From contig CM075654.1 of assembly GCA_037953625.1 (NCBI GenBank), positions 19,957,501-20,021,500 on the forward strand: a stretch of DNA of 64,000 nt, read 5' to 3'. Below the pieces are notes generated by a model. It was given only the letters and a program-made list of their open reading frames with translations. It was not told the origin of the DNA and ran no database searches. Shown here piece by piece: positions 11,701-22,914 of the stretch. This DNA comes from Crotalaria pallida (lineage: Eukaryota > Streptophyta > Magnoliopsida > Fabales > Fabaceae). Each line of letters begins with the position of its first letter. The stretch's first letter is position 1. A program made the position numbers and the translations under genes.

Positions 11701-14254
11701 AAAATTATTAAATACTTAAATCATTCAAATACACACACAGACAAACATAACATCACAACCCATTCATAATTCATGCACCAAATTTCACACTCATCATACA
11801 TGCACACAAAACAGGAATTCAACACAAACTCCTATCATTTTCTATACATGGCCGAATTTCATCACACATAAGGCAAGGTTATATTTCACAAAATCACACA
11901 TACAAAACATGCACATATGAGACATAATTCTTTAAACGCATTATCCTACTTTAAACATCACAACCGAAAATAATTATTTTAATTAAGTTCATGCAAACAT
12001 CTTTCAAATCATTTAGCTTTTTCCCCTAAGTTAACATACAAATGAAAAATCAATTTATTTCTTTTATTTCTTAGTCAACCCGAATTGGACATAGGAAATA
12101 ATTCAAATTCATAATAATATAATCACATACCAAATCACTCAAAGTTAACAATAACACACAAGAAAATAAAAATAGCTTAGGTAGAACTTGTTCCTAAAAC
12201 CGAATGGAACATAAAGATCACTTTTAAGTTTTTAATCCAAAATTTAGGTTTTCTCATGCTTGAAATCCATAGATCTATCAATGAAACACACATGCAAAAC
12301 AAAACAAATAAACTTCGATACTTATAAAGACAAAACCGTGAGCTCCATACAAAATTCATCAAATGTTGATTTTATTTCTTTAAACAAATTTGTCACAAAT
12401 AAAAATCATATCAAAATTCTTTAGATCACATGAATTTCAACATGCATGCAACTAGAATAAAGTTCAGACATGATTTCCTATTTTTCCTAGGTTTGGCCGA
12501 ATGCACAAAGGTAAGATCCTAGGTTCTATTTTCACATGCAAGACTTTAAAACAACATTTTCTTTTCAAGCATCAACAAAATCATCATCACATACACAAAG
12601 CCTTGTTAAAAACCCTTTTTGTATCAAAATCACTTTTAAGCTTAGTATTATAGCCTTTTCTTTAAAATTGGGACATGCATCAAAAGAAAATTAAGACTTT
12701 ATACTTAGAGCAACATGCAAAGCTCAAACTTCATGATTTTGCAAAGATTCACCACAATTTAAAACATGCAAGAGAAAATCAAAGTAGAAACATAAACTTA
12801 AACACAACTTACTAACAAAACCGTGAAGAAGAAATTTTACAAATTAAGGATCAAGGCATTCAAGCATAAATATTCAAGATCCATACATAAAATTAACATG
12901 CAAAGCATTTAAACTTCAAGATCATGAGGGAAAGAGTACATGCATCACAAAAATTTAAATTTAACAAAGTCCATCACAAAGTTCTTTACAAAACTAAGAT
13001 TATTACATTGAGATTTTCTAAACAACTACCTTAAATAAAAATCCTAATCTTCAAGCTTCAATTTCTCCTCTCCTTCTCCTAGGGTCGCCTCGGCCTCTCC
13101 TCTCTAAGGTTTAGGGGTTGAGTTTTCTTGTTGATCTTTGAAGAAGAATAAAGGGATCAAAGGGATTTGGGTTGGGATTTAAGGTTTTCACTCTCCTCTT
13201 CTCTTTTCCTACTCTCGGCCACTTTCTTTTTCCATGGGTCTCAAGAACTTGATGTTGCTCTTGGACCAAAGTGTTTGTGTTTGATATGAGAAAGGAAGGG
13301 AAAGAAAGAAATGAGAAGTGAACTAAAGCCAACACTCCCTACACACACGGTTTATGAAAGCAAAACAAGGGGTGGGATTTGTCAAGGGAAACAAAGGCAA
13401 TTTGGTCTACTTCTAAGGTTGCATGGGGGTCTTCTTCGTGGGAGACAAAAGGAAAGGAAAGTCTTCACTTAGGCACTATGAGTCATTACCCTAGGCTCAC
13501 TTACTCACCACTCTAAGCCTCCTATTTGCTTGCCACCTAAACCTTCTATTTTCTTTCCATCTTATTTTCTATTTCTTAATGGCTAAGGGAAGGCAACTTA
13601 GTTTGGTTCCTCTCCTCACTCACACGGCCAAACACATGCACACACATGCACATATAGTTTCTTTTTATTTTATCATATCATTATGGAACCATGCATACAT
13701 GTAGCTCATACACATACCATACTTTTAGGCATTAGATTTCATACGGCATACCTATACATTATGCACATATAATTTCATTTATTTTCACATAGCATGAAAT
13801 CATGGGATGATGCACATATTTGATGATGCACACAATCATGTTCCACTCAAAACACACGGCACACACATCATACATACACCATTCACATTTACACACTTAT
13901 GCATTCATTCATTTAGTTTCACTAATTAAATTTCATACACACACATTCTCAACTCAAAATTTTCAAAGATAAACCAATTAAAATCACAGCATAAACTTTA
14001 CTTTATTTTATAAAAATCACATTTTCTCACACACCAAAAATCTTTGAAAAGAATAATTGGTTTAAAACCTCAAAAGGAAGATTTGTTTCTTTAAGAAAAA
14101 TCAAAATTATAACTGGGTTTTCAAGAAATCATTCTCAATAAAAATCATTTGCTAAAACATTTTTTTTTTCTAAAAGTCTTTCTTAATTTCTCAAAAATTC
14201 TTTTTAAATAAACCTCATGGATTTATTTGAGTCCATAAGATGCGGGATGTTACA
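8766..14254 (-). repeat. LARD-1 5' LTR, 5,489 bp
   Basis: Intact LTR from TGTAACATCCCGCATC (14254) to GGGTGTTACA (8766) on the minus strand. Relative to the other LTR it has a small deletion near 13970. It contains the 16-base block GACGGTGATACGTCAA (minus, 10132-10117) also found in Gypsy-2 LTRs, and a block at about 10110-10210 shared with LARD-2. Confidence 0.85.
9059..9442 (-). CDS. Unrecognised 127-codon ORF in the LARD-1 5' LTR
   Basis: The frame runs from 9442 to 9059 on the minus strand and begins within an alternative-start context; the first plausible ATG is near 9386. It lies just after a 'TACTTACTC' string in the same relative place as the LTR genes of Gypsy-1 and Gypsy-2, but the protein shows no similarity to them or to any family I know. 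In the other LTR the 3' half is lost to the CACTA-associated deletion. It could easily be a chance frame. Confidence 0.25.
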   Translation of the reverse strand: MGILTLSSPFVLYACCRDVYPLVSGPCRVYVQRLRRRKMKSNVKTSRSVGPLTNSVGARLLSAYTQGLVGDVDARRWTPTLARHSPWTIVFSSMGLVAVLLFPPEVSCIPLIYLVSLQYYDVNPKLL

Positions 14255-14259
14255 GCGAC
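14255..14259. repeat. Target-site duplication of LARD-1, right copy
   Basis: gcgac, matching 909-913. Confidence 0.85.
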
Positions 14260-14803
14260 AGAGCTTGGCGGCGGCGAGGCGGAGGTCGCGAGCTTCGGTC
14301 CGATCTGAAGGAGGGAGTCGCGATTCGCGACTGGACTGGGAAGGGAACGCGCGCTCAGTCCATGAAGGTGGTGGTGGCTGAGCTTTAATTTCTCTGGGGA
14401 GAGGAGAGAGAGGACGACGACGAGAAAGAGAGCGATCGCGAAGGTGGTAGAGGGATGGAGAGGACAGCACCGATCTCAGCTTCTTGGTTGGCCACGGCGG
14501 AGAGGGATGGTGGGGGAGGCAACAGCGACGGCTCAACACGAAGAAGAAGAAGAGTCATAGGGGGGGTTCTTTGTCGTCACAAACACAAAGGGGAACCCCT
14601 AGGATTTCCCTTCTCTTGCATACACATACTATTCTATTATTATTATTATTATTAGTGTTAGTTTTATTCATCCTAGTTGAAGTAAAATGATGGGATAAAT
14701 AAGGTTTGTGGGATTTTTAATTTTTAAAAAATAAAAAATTATTTATGTTATAACATTGATCCCGGTTTCGTATTTTTATTATTCATCCCAGTTGAAATAA
14801 AAC
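14260..14803. other. Pre-insertion flank, GC-rich then AT-rich
   Basis: This continues the sequence interrupted at 913: 'gagcttggc' occurs on both sides. 14260-14600 is GC-rich with purine tracts, like a 5' untranslated exon read on the minus strand. A (TTA)n tract lies at 14634-14655. Two imperfect copies of 'attcatccnagttgaantaaaa' follow (about 14665 and 14781). No protein is recognisable. Confidence 0.4.
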
Positions 14804-15070
14804 TGTAACATCCCTAATTTTTGTCTCCCGAATAATAGGAAATTAATAATAAAAAGTTTTATTATTAATTTATAGAATTTTTCTAAGTTTATGTTTTGTA
14901 TTTAATTACCCTTAAATATTAAAATAAGTGGAAATATTTTTATATGGCAAATAAATGCAAAGTATAAGGAAATTGCATTTTGGTCCCTGGATGAGGACTA
15001 AAAGGCAATATTAGAAAGGTTCTTGGAGGGAAAGATTTAAAAATAATAATTTTTAAATTTTGAACTGATC

Positions 15071-15101
15071 TAACCGGTTAGTAATGCCCTGTAACCGGTT
15101 A
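15071..15101. promoter_or_regulatory. Palindrome pair 1 of Gypsy-1, upstream of TATA
   Basis: TAACCGGTTA occurs at 15071 and 15092, 21 bp start to start. It lies about 130-160 bp upstream of the TATA box, where an enhancer-like activator site would be. The 3' LTR has the same pair at 23182 and 23203. Confidence 0.7.
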
Positions 15102-15230
15102 GACGATGAACTCAGAAACTGGTTTAGTGGATTTTGATGAGTAATGACTCGAATTACTCCGTAATCGCCACGATTACTGCATGGATTTAGTGGCAACACA
15201 CGCGTCGCCCTGCATGCAGGTCTAATTTGT

Positions 15231-15240
15231 CTATAAATAG
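15231..15240 (+). promoter_or_regulatory. Gypsy-1 LTR TATA box
   Basis: CTATAAATAG is a near-ideal plant TATA box. Transcription would begin about 30 bp downstream. The 3' LTR copy is at about 23343. Confidence 0.75.
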
Positions 15241-15521
15241 GTGGATTTCTGATGGATTAGGGGTTGCTCATCTGAATTCTTGTTGAAGAGGCTGAGTTAG
15301 GGTTCCAAAATCGTGAGGGCAAATTCTCATTCATCTCTGAATTTTGTTGAGCGAGTGATAAACATTCACAAAGCTCACATCAAGGGCTTTGTGTTGATAT
15401 AGAGTTTGTGAGCTGAGAGTCTTTGTGTGAGGAGAAATCGTCAATTGAAGTGAAGGTTGGGAAAACTGAGTTCAGAATTTTCTGATTCTGGAAGCTGTGT
15501 TGGAACCTTGATTTTGAGTAG

Positions 15522-15532
15522 TTCAGGTAATA
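15522..15532 (+). promoter_or_regulatory. Putative splice donor of the Gypsy-1 leader exon
   Basis: TTCAG|GTAAT, about 300 bp after the TATA box. Its surroundings align with donor sites in Gypsy-2 (33245) and Gypsy-3 (62756). Paired with the acceptor TTTAG|GTG at 17256 it would remove about 1.73 kb and bring the LTR gene near the cap. No transcript evidence is available here. Confidence 0.45.
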
Positions 15533-16155
15533 TCTAGGCCTCAAATCTTTCTCATTCGTTAGTGCATGTTGCCTAGAACAATCTCTAATTATTTTCCCCA
15601 ATTTATTTGGCCAAATTCCATGTCAATTTTGGTGGTTTCTGGACCCTGTTGCTGGAAAACCGAATCTGAGTGCAGACTTGGGGAAATCGTGAGAGTTTGT
15701 GGTTTCTCTTCAAATCCAGTGAAAATATTCATCAAGATCGTCTTAGAGGTATGGGAGAAGTCTATACTATACTAGATTTAGACTAAAAATTAAATGATTT
15801 AGGATTTGAGTTCACAAAACTCAAAAGGGCATTATGTGTTTTTAAGCACAAAGGCTTGGAGGCCAATTTCTTGCTCACTGTGGTTTTGAGAAATTTTAAA
15901 TTGATGCATGCAAGCTATATAAATGCTGAATTCTGTGTTTGAGTGCTTGATTTAAGTTTTGTTGTGTTAAATTGTGTTTATGTGGATTTTCATGAAATTT
16001 AATACAATAAACTTGATGCATGCAATATGAATGTGTTTATGGGTGTAAACATGTTTATTTTAAGGCATATGAACTTGGTGTATACGGAAATTTGGTTAGA
16101 TTTGAGAAAGGAAGAAAATGAGTTGTTAAAACTCTTGTTTTAATGGTGCATAATC

Positions 16156-16186
16156 TAACCGGTTACACGATTTTCGTAACCGGTTA
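16156..16186. promoter_or_regulatory. Palindrome pair 2 of Gypsy-1
   Basis: TAACCGGTTA at 16156 and 16177, spacing 21 bp, within the inferred leader intron. Confidence 0.65.
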
Positions 16187-16533
16187 GACACTGCAGATTT
16201 TCAAAGAAAAATCAGTTTATAAATCAGTCCTAAAATCTTAATAGTTTTTACTCAAATCTAAACCTTAATTTCAATACACAAGGTCTGAATATGGGTTGTG
16301 ATAATGTCAATAAATTCAGATTGGAAAGATTACAATTTATGCCTGAAATTGATGGAATAATTTCAAGAGAAATTATGTTCATTGGAAAAGGATATGTGAT
16401 TTGGACTTTTGAATGATGAAACAATGGTTTTTGAGGTATAAAACAATGTTAAATGTGTTTTGGATTGGGTAGAGAATTCAAGAAAAAAGGGTTTTTCTGA
16501 ATTGCAATGGTAAACAGTTCAGGTCTGTAATTC

Positions 16534-16564
16534 TAATCGGTTAGCCTGAAACTGTAACCGGTTA
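16534..16564. promoter_or_regulatory. Palindrome pair 3 of Gypsy-1
   Basis: TAATCGGTTA at 16534 (TAACCGGTTA in the 3' LTR, near 30512) and TAACCGGTTA at 16555, spacing 21 bp. Confidence 0.65.
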
Positions 16565-16817
16565 GTACCTGAATATGAAAAATATAAAGTTAAGTTTTAA
16601 ATACCATTGAAGTTGTATTACTCAATCTGGGTTTTAAAAGGCATGTTTTGAGAAAAAATTCAACGGGGAATTTTATGCCAAATGTTGTACCTCAAATAAA
16701 TCATTCAAAAGTAAAAATTGGAATATTTCTAAATCACATTAATTAATGTAAAGATAAAACCAACCCTGATGTTGTGCATACATATAGACTGGAAGTCTGG
16801 TTGGTAGGATCGTTATC

Positions 16818-17035
16818 ATATTCTGGGAATATGAGGAGGGTACTCCGGGAGTACCAAAGTATAACCTACTTGATGACACATTATAGATATGTGGCCAGTG
16901 TCCGGGACCTGGTTTTTAAGCGTTCTGGGAACGTGGCATTCTAGGAACGTGGTGCACACTCCGGGAGTGATGCTTTTTATCCACGTGTGGTTCGGCATTA
17001 TGTTCTGGGAACTAATGTCGGTGTTCCGGGAACAC
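16818..17035. repeat. Array of short TTCYGGGAA / CTCCGGGAG palindromes
   Basis: Seven inverted repeats in 218 bp: ATATTCtggGAATAT (16818), GGTACTCCgGGAGTACC (16839), CGTTCtggGAACG (16921), an imperfect copy at 16938, CACTCCgGGAGTG (16957), GTTCtggGAAC (17002), GTGTTCCgGGAACAC (17021). Loops of 1-3 bases are too small for stable hairpins, so dimeric protein-binding sites fit better. The array is repeated at 30795-31011 in the 3' LTR. It ends about 225 bp before the LTR gene. Confidence 0.75.
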
Positions 17036-17259
17036 AATGGTGTATTGGATGGACGTCCAAGATGGACATTTAGAGGCCTCAGTTGTGGATAGATAATCAT
17101 ACATCATGCCACTTGCATTATAAGGGTTATAATGTTGAAAAATTGGTGTGCTCATATGTATCTGCATTATGATCTGTCCATGATATATTTGTGATTGTAA
17201 TTTTAGTCTTTATCCATTATGTATATGTGTATACTTACTCCCTGTGCCCTGTTTAGGTG

Positions 17260-17733
17260 ATGGCCAGATACTTAGCCTGCATCGAGATACGCCCTATCCC
17301 TAGCGGTATATGGACGTATGAGGAGCACCGTGTCACCTTTGAGGGGGAGGTTGAGATTACTCTCTACCACCCTAACCCTCTGGTGCGGGTGCGACCTCGT
17401 CAATTTAGGGTTCCATTAGTCTATACTATGCATGTTCCACCTTTTTACACTTATAGAGGACCACCCCCGGCTCGACCTATGCGTCGTTTCCATAGTTTTC
17501 GTTTTAGAGCTGCCACTCGTTCCCATCCTTCATCCCATAGAGTTGTCACTGAGGAGACTCCTTCTCCTGGTCCGACTGAGTATGATAGGACTGCTTCTGC
17601 GGATCCTAGACCCAGTGGTGGGGTCTCTACACCGTCGGGCGAGGTCGAGGAGGACCCTGTGGAGGATGAGAGCGAGGAGGAGGTGCATGTTGAGCCGACT
17701 GTTTCTGCTAGAGGTGGACCCGCTGGTTCATAG
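17260..17733 (+). CDS. LTR-encoded protein of Gypsy-1 (5' LTR copy), unknown function
   Basis: A 157-codon frame lies wholly inside the LTR. I start at ATG 17260, directly after a polypyrimidine tract and acceptor (CCCTGTTTAG|GTG). The protein begins MARYLACIEIRP; residues 1-66 include TFEGEVE, HPNPL, RPRQFR and HVPP; the middle is rich in Pro, Arg and Ser; the tail is strongly acidic. No signal peptide or membrane segment is seen. The Gypsy-2 LTR has a homologue (34918-35418) with 40 of 66 N-terminal residues identical and many third-position changes, which implies selection on protein. It is not gag, protease or pol, and I do not recognise the family. It would sit in the transcribed leader upstream of the PBS and gag. 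Nucleic-acid binding is a guess from the basic N-terminal half. Confidence 0.75.
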   Translation: MARYLACIEIRPIPSGIWTYEEHRVTFEGEVEITLYHPNPLVRVRPRQFRVPLVYTMHVPPFYTYRGPPPARPMRRFHSFRFRAATRSHPSSHRVVTEETPSPGPTEYDRTASADPRPSGGVSTPSGEVEEDPVEDESEEEVHVEPTVSARGGPAGS

Positions 17734-18369
17734 GAGCCTGCATAGCATAGGTGTTATGGATGCTAGATCCTAGGGATAGAGCTGTGGAGGATCTGAGGAG
17801 CTGCTGAGGACATGGAAGACTTGCTCTGGGACTTCTGCTTTTGCACTTTGTTATATATTGTATATATTGAGAGGTCTTAGAGTGAGCTTTTATTTTAGTG
17901 CAGCTGGTCTGTATATGTCTTATCAAAACTTGCTATCTCGACTTTTTATCACTTGCTACTGTACTGATGGGGTTTTATTTGATGGTATGATCTATATATA
18001 TATGATGTTTATTTTCCTCAGCAGTGCCCCATAAGTACTATTTTCTTTCGCGAACTCTGATTTCAGTTTATAAAGAATTCGGCGAAATGTATATAATTTA
18101 TATACTCAAATCTGACTCTAGAGGCAAATCATATGTTTAAATAATAACTACTAAGGTTTCCTATAAATAAGGACGTGCTTTCTCGAGAGTCTTTTTCAAA
18201 TCAAAGATAATACTAAGCCGAATTCATGAAACGGTTTATGTCAGAAAGAGGTTTTGATTAAGCAAGTAATAATATTAAAAAGGAAAAATTTTCTAGTCCT
18301 AATTTTGATAGCAAGTAGTAAACTATTTGGAAATATTAATTATTTTCAAGTTAAAAAGAGAGCGTCACA

Positions 18370-18392
18370 CCCTTTGGTGGTATCAGAGCATT
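18370..18392 (+). other. Gypsy-1 primer-binding site
   Basis: TGGTATCAGAGC at 18378-18389 matches the initiator tRNA-Met 3' end, 8 bases after the LTR end. Confidence 0.85.
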
Positions 18393-18531
18393 GGTCATGT
18401 TCCTCATGGCCCCACAGATGCAACTAAGTATGATATTCAATATTGATTGAATATGTTTGAGTAAGTTAGTGGTAACATTTATGTCTTAAAGACCTTTTTA
18501 GTAACCCAAAGCCCATAGTGCAGGTCTTTCT

Positions 18532-18758
18532 ATGGCAACCCGGAATCGAAATGTTACTAACGAAATGTTAGAACGAATCACAACCGTGTTGGAGGGTATG
18601 CAGCAGCAGCAGAGGCATCAATCATCTCAGGAGAGAGCTGGTAACCCATCTGCTGGCAACATGGCGAATCATGATGCTAAAACTCTGTCGGAGTTCAGGA
18701 AGTGAAATCCACCAAGATTTGAGGGAGGATATATAGACCTGATGAGGCGAACAAGTGG
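18532..18758 (+). pseudogene. Gypsy-1 gag N-terminus, broken
   Basis: ATG at 18532 opens a frame with a Gln-rich segment that matches the gag N-terminus resumed at 44018. It is broken twice: a TGA codon at about 18703, where the other copy has a Cys codon, and a 2-bp insertion in an AT dinucleotide run near 18732. The rest of gag continues in frame from 18759 only as an internal ATG frame. These lesions would prevent full-length Gag. Confidence 0.8.
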
Positions 18759-21700
18759 TTGTACGAGATCAATAAGATCTTCCGAACTCTGGAGTGTTCT
18801 GATGAGCAGAAGGTGACCTATGCAGTTTACATGCTTCATGGGGAAGCTGAAAACTGGTGGGATCACACGGTCCAATTGCTGAATTTTGAAAGGAGGGCAA
18901 TCAACTGGGGAGTATTTATGGAGAAATTTCTTAATAAATTTTTTCCAGAAGATTTGCGGAGGAAAAAGGAAGTGGAGTTTATGCAATTGAAGCAAGGGGA
19001 TATGAGTGTAGGGGAGTATGCTGCCAGATTCGAGGAACTGATGAAATACTCTCCCTATTACTTGAATAACCCTGATGAAAGAAGTAAGTGTGTGAAATTT
19101 GAAGGTGGACTAAGGCCGGAGCTGAAGTCTATCTTCTGTTATCAAAGGATTCAGAGTTTCCCTGCACTGGTGGACATGTGCAGAATGTATGAGGATGATA
19201 AGAAGGCAGAATTGATAGGAGGTCAAGTGAAGGGGGTTGGACAGAACTATGGACCCCAAAGGAAGAAGAAGTTTGACCATCGGAATAATGGTCCATATTC
19301 TAAGAACAAGGGGAAAGGTAAGGCAGTGATGGATAACAGGAACAAGCCTCGCGATAATGCTCCTTATTGCGAGAAGTGCAAGCGTTATCATCATGGTCAG
19401 TTTTGTTGGTCCACAGGAGGATGTTTCAAGTGTGGGAAGCAAGGTCACTTTGCTCGTGAATGCAAGGAATCTGCAAAGGGGGATGCAAAGGGATCTGCTG
19501 GAAAGTCTGTGGTACAAGGACGAGTATTTGCCCTAAGTGGTAGTGAAGCAACCCAAACCCCGAATCTCGTGCAAGGTAATTTCCTGCTCAATAATCAACC
19601 TTGCAAAATCATGTTTGATTCTGGAGCTACACATTCTTTTGTTTCCCCTGAATGTGTGAGTAGGCTGAATCTTATTGTTTCTGATTCACCCTGCTATCTT
19701 AGTATAGATACCCCTACGGGAATACCGATCTACACCGCTAAAGTCTGTTTAGGGTGTAATGTAGAAGTTATGGGTCGTTCATCCCAGGTAGATTTGGTTT
19801 GTCTTCCTAACTTACAATTGGATGTGATCTTGGGAATGGATTGGTTGATGAAGAACCAAGTGATCATCAATTGTGAGGAAAAGACAATTCAATATAAGAC
19901 CCTTGAACCGGAGGGTTATATGTGTTTATTCTCGGCCTCTGGAGAAGAAGAGTCGATGTCGATCGAAGAAATTCCAGTAGTGAGGGAATTTCCGAAAGTA
20001 TTTCCAGAGGAGATACCAGGATTACCTCCGAAGCGAGAGATAGAGTTTGGGATCGATTTAGTCCCTGGAGCTGGTCCCATCTCTATTGCTCCTTATAGGA
20101 TGGCACCACCAGAAATGGCAGAAATGAAGAAGCAAATCGAGGAGCTGTTGCAGAAACAAATGATCAGGCCAAGCGTTTCACCTTGGGGAGCTCCATTATT
20201 GTTCGTAAAGAAGAAAGATGGAAGTATGAGGATGTGTGTGGATTACAGACAGCTGAATAAGGTCACTATTAAGAATAAGTATCCTTTGCCAAGGATTGAT
20301 GACCTTATGGATCAAGTGAGGGGAGCCGCAGTATTCTCCAAGATTGATCTGAGATCGGGTTATCATCAGATCAGGATAAAGGAGAAGGATGTATCCAAGA
20401 CTGCATTTCGATCGCGATACGATCATTATGAGTATGTTGTGATGTCGTTCGGATTGACAAACGCACCTGCTATTTTCATGGATTATATGAACCGGATCTT
20501 TAGACCATATTTGGATTTGTTTGTGGTGGTATTCATTGACGATATTTTGGTCTATTCTAAAAATTCAGAAGAACATGAAAAGCATCTCAGGATTGTGCTA
20601 AAGGTCCTGAAGGAGAAGCAACTATATGCCCAGCTTACGAAGTGTGAGTTTTGGTTGAATGAAGTGAAGTTTCTGGGGCATGTGATCTCTAAAGAGGGAA
20701 TTGCGGTGGATCCAGCGAAAGTAAGTGCAGTACTAAGTTGGGAACAACCTAAGACGGTGATGGAGGTTAGAAGTTTCTTAGGGCTGGCTGGATACTATCG
20801 TCGATTCATAGAAGGATTTTCTAAGATTGCATTGCCTTTGACTAAGTTGACTCGGAAAGATCAACCGTTTGTGTGGGATGATCGGTGCGAAGTTAGTTTT
20901 CGTGAGTTGAAGGAAAGGTTAACATCGTCTCCTGTGTTAATCTTACCCGATCCTCACAAGAGTTTTGAAGTTTACTGTGATGCCTCTAAGCAAGGACTGG
21001 GTTGTGTACTGATGCAAGAAGGAAGAGTAGTGGCGTATGCATCGAGGCAATTGAAGAATCATGAGGTGAATTACCCGACGCACGATTTGGAGTTGGTTGC
21101 GATCGTGTTTGCCTTAAAGATATGGAGACATCATCTCTATGGCACTACATTCCAAGTATTTAGTGACCATAAGAGTTTGAAATATCTGTTCGACCAAAAA
21201 GAGTTGAACATGAGGCAAAGAAGATGGATGGAGTTCTTGAAGGATTATGATTTTAAACTCCATTATCATCCGGGTAAAGCGAATGTGGTTGCAGACGCGT
21301 TGAGTCAGAAAGCAATCCACGTGAGTGCGATGATGGTCAAGGAAGCAGCATTGATTGAAGAATTCAGAGACTTGAGCTTGTTGATGCAAGTGGAGCCATC
21401 AAGTATCAAGTTGGGGACGTTGCAGATCACAAACGAGTTCTTGGAAAGAATTCGGGAGTTGCAACGAGCATATGAAGAGTTGATGGAAAAGATGAGACTA
21501 GGTTCGGAAGGAAAGGAACCTGATTGCAAGATAGGGCAGGATGGAATCCTTCGTTTCAGGACAAGGATTTGTGTACCAAGAGATCAAGAAGTTAGAAGAC
21601 TAATTCTTGATGAGGCCCATAAGAGTCGGATGAGTATGCATCCCGGATCGACCAAAATGTATCAGGATTTGAAGAAGATATTTTGGTGGTCAGGATTGAA

Positions 21701-22631
21701 AAGAGATGTGGCAGAATATGTGGCGGCGTGCTTGATTTGTCAGAAATCGAAGGTAGAACATCAGAAACCGGGAGGACAGTTGCAACCTCTGAGGATTCCC
21801 CAGTGGAAGTGGGATAGTATCTCAATGGATTTTGTGTCTGGTTTGCCGAGAACAGCAGCAAATCATGATGCAATCTGGGTGGTTGTGGATAGGTTAACAA
21901 AGTCGGGGCATTTTATTCCGATAAATATGCGTTATTCCTTGAACAAGCTTACCCAGATCTATATCAAGGAGGTAGTTCGTCTTCACGGAGTGCCTTCGAG
22001 CATTGTATCAGACCGAGATCCGAGATTTTCGTCGCAATTCTGGAAGAGTTTGCATGATGCTATGGGAACAAGGTTGAAATTGAGTTCTGCGTATCATCCA
22101 CAGACGGATGGCCAGACGGAGAGAACAATTCAATCTTTGGAAGATGTGTTGCGAGTGTGTGCACTTGAAGAACAAGGAAGCTGGGATCAAGTGTTACCTC
22201 TTGCCGAATTCACATACAACAATAGCTACCATGCGAGCATTGGAATGGCACCGTTCGAGGCGTTGTATGGAAGGAAGTGTCAAACCCCGCTATGTTGGTT
22301 CCAAGTGGGGGAGAACTTGATGGTTGGACCAGAAATGATTCAACAGACAACTGAGAAGATCAAGATGGTTCAGGCTAAGATGAAAGCGGCTCAGAGTCGG
22401 CAGAAGAGCTATGCGGATAAGAGGAGGAAACCATTAGAGTTTTCTGACGGTGATCACGTGTTCCTTCGGGTAGTTCCGATGAAAGGAATTAGTAGAGTTT
22501 TGAGAACCCGAAAGCTTTCGCCTAAGTGTATAGGTCCATATCAGATTCTTAAGAGAGTTGGTCCTGTTGCTTATCAACTGGTTGTACCACCCTCTTTATC
22601 CAATTTGCATAACGTCTTTCACGTTTCGTAA
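18759..22631 (+). pseudogene. Gypsy-1 gag-pol polyprotein (gag, protease, RT, RNase H, integrase)
   Basis: This long open frame of 1290 codons holds most of a chromovirus polyprotein. In order: the retrotransposon gag domain; a CCHC knuckle CFKCGKQGHFARECK (19422-19466); aspartic protease FDSGATHSF (19614); RT with VDYRQLNK and catalytic FIDD (20532); RNase H starting near DASKQGLG (20980); integrase zinc finger (H, H, then CLICQ) and DDE core residues in MDFVSG, SDRDPRF and the E of QTERTIQ. It ends at an in-frame TAA (22629) where Gypsy-2 continues with a Gln codon, so the chromodomain is cut off. The normal start lies upstream in the broken gag. Apart from these lesions the enzymes look intact, which suggests fairly recent decay. 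Confidence 0.9.
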
Positions 22632-22871
22632 TTGAAAAAGTATGTTCATGATCCATCTGTTGTTCTAAAACTCCAACCTGATGACCTAACTCTGAGAGAA
22701 AACCTGACCTTTGAGACCAGACCGGTTCGGATAGAAGATCGTGAAGTCAAGCGGCTCAGAGGAAAGGAAATACCCTTGGTCAAAGTAACTTGGGAGAATG
22801 CTGACGTATCGGAAGCGACATGGGAATTAGAGGAGAATATGCGTCAAGAGTATCCGGAGTTGTTTTTGTAA
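22632..22871 (+). pseudogene. Gypsy-1 chromodomain, separated by a stop codon
   Basis: In the same frame as pol after the TAA, this encodes PVRIEDREVKRLRGKEIP, then VTWENADVSEATWELEENM, a chromodomain tail. In chromoviruses this domain steers integration towards particular chromatin. It could be translated only by readthrough. Confidence 0.8.
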
Positions 22872-22900
22872 TCTAGAATTTCAGGGACGAAATTCCTTTT

Positions 22901-22914
22901 AAGTGGGGGAGTAG
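22901..22914 (+). other. Gypsy-1 polypurine tract
   Basis: AAGTGGGGGAGTAG directly before TGTAACATCC of the 3' LTR. Confidence 0.8.

Larger units (their letters stand above)
914..14254 (-). mobile_element. LARD-1: non-coding LTR retrotransposon with giant LTRs
   Basis: A complete 13.3-kb LTR retrotransposon lies on the minus strand, flanked by the 5-bp duplication gcgac. Its 5' LTR is 14254-8766 and its 3' LTR 7217-914; both begin TGTAACATCCCGCATC and end TCGGGGTGTTACA in element sense. A tRNA-iMet primer site (TGGTATCAGAGC) adjoins the 5' LTR and a polypurine tract (AAGTTGGGGAGAA) adjoins the 3' LTR. The 1.5-kb internal region has no gag, protease, reverse transcriptase or integrase. LTRs of several kb around a non-coding core are typical of large retrotransposon derivatives (LARDs), which depend on proteins from other elements. 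The PBS and PPT style points to a chromovirus-type gypsy parent. The LTR copies are very similar, so insertion was fairly recent; the 3' LTR later took up a CACTA fragment. Confidence 0.85.
14804..18369 (+). repeat. Gypsy-1 5' LTR, 3,566 bp
   Basis: It starts TGTAACATCC and ends GCGTCACA. In order it holds a palindrome pair (15071-15101), TATA box (15231), leader exon with donor at 15527, two more palindrome pairs (16156-16186, 16534-16564), an array of short palindromes (16818-17035), a splice acceptor and the LTR gene (17260-17733), then about 630 bp of AT-rich sequence. Because the TATA box lies only about 430 bp in, about 3.1 kb of the LTR would be transcribed. Confidence 0.9.

Noticed and set aside
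14455..14690. Overlapping plus frames in the GC-rich flank
   Set aside because: No known domain; they run into a TTA microsatellite and are probably non-coding.
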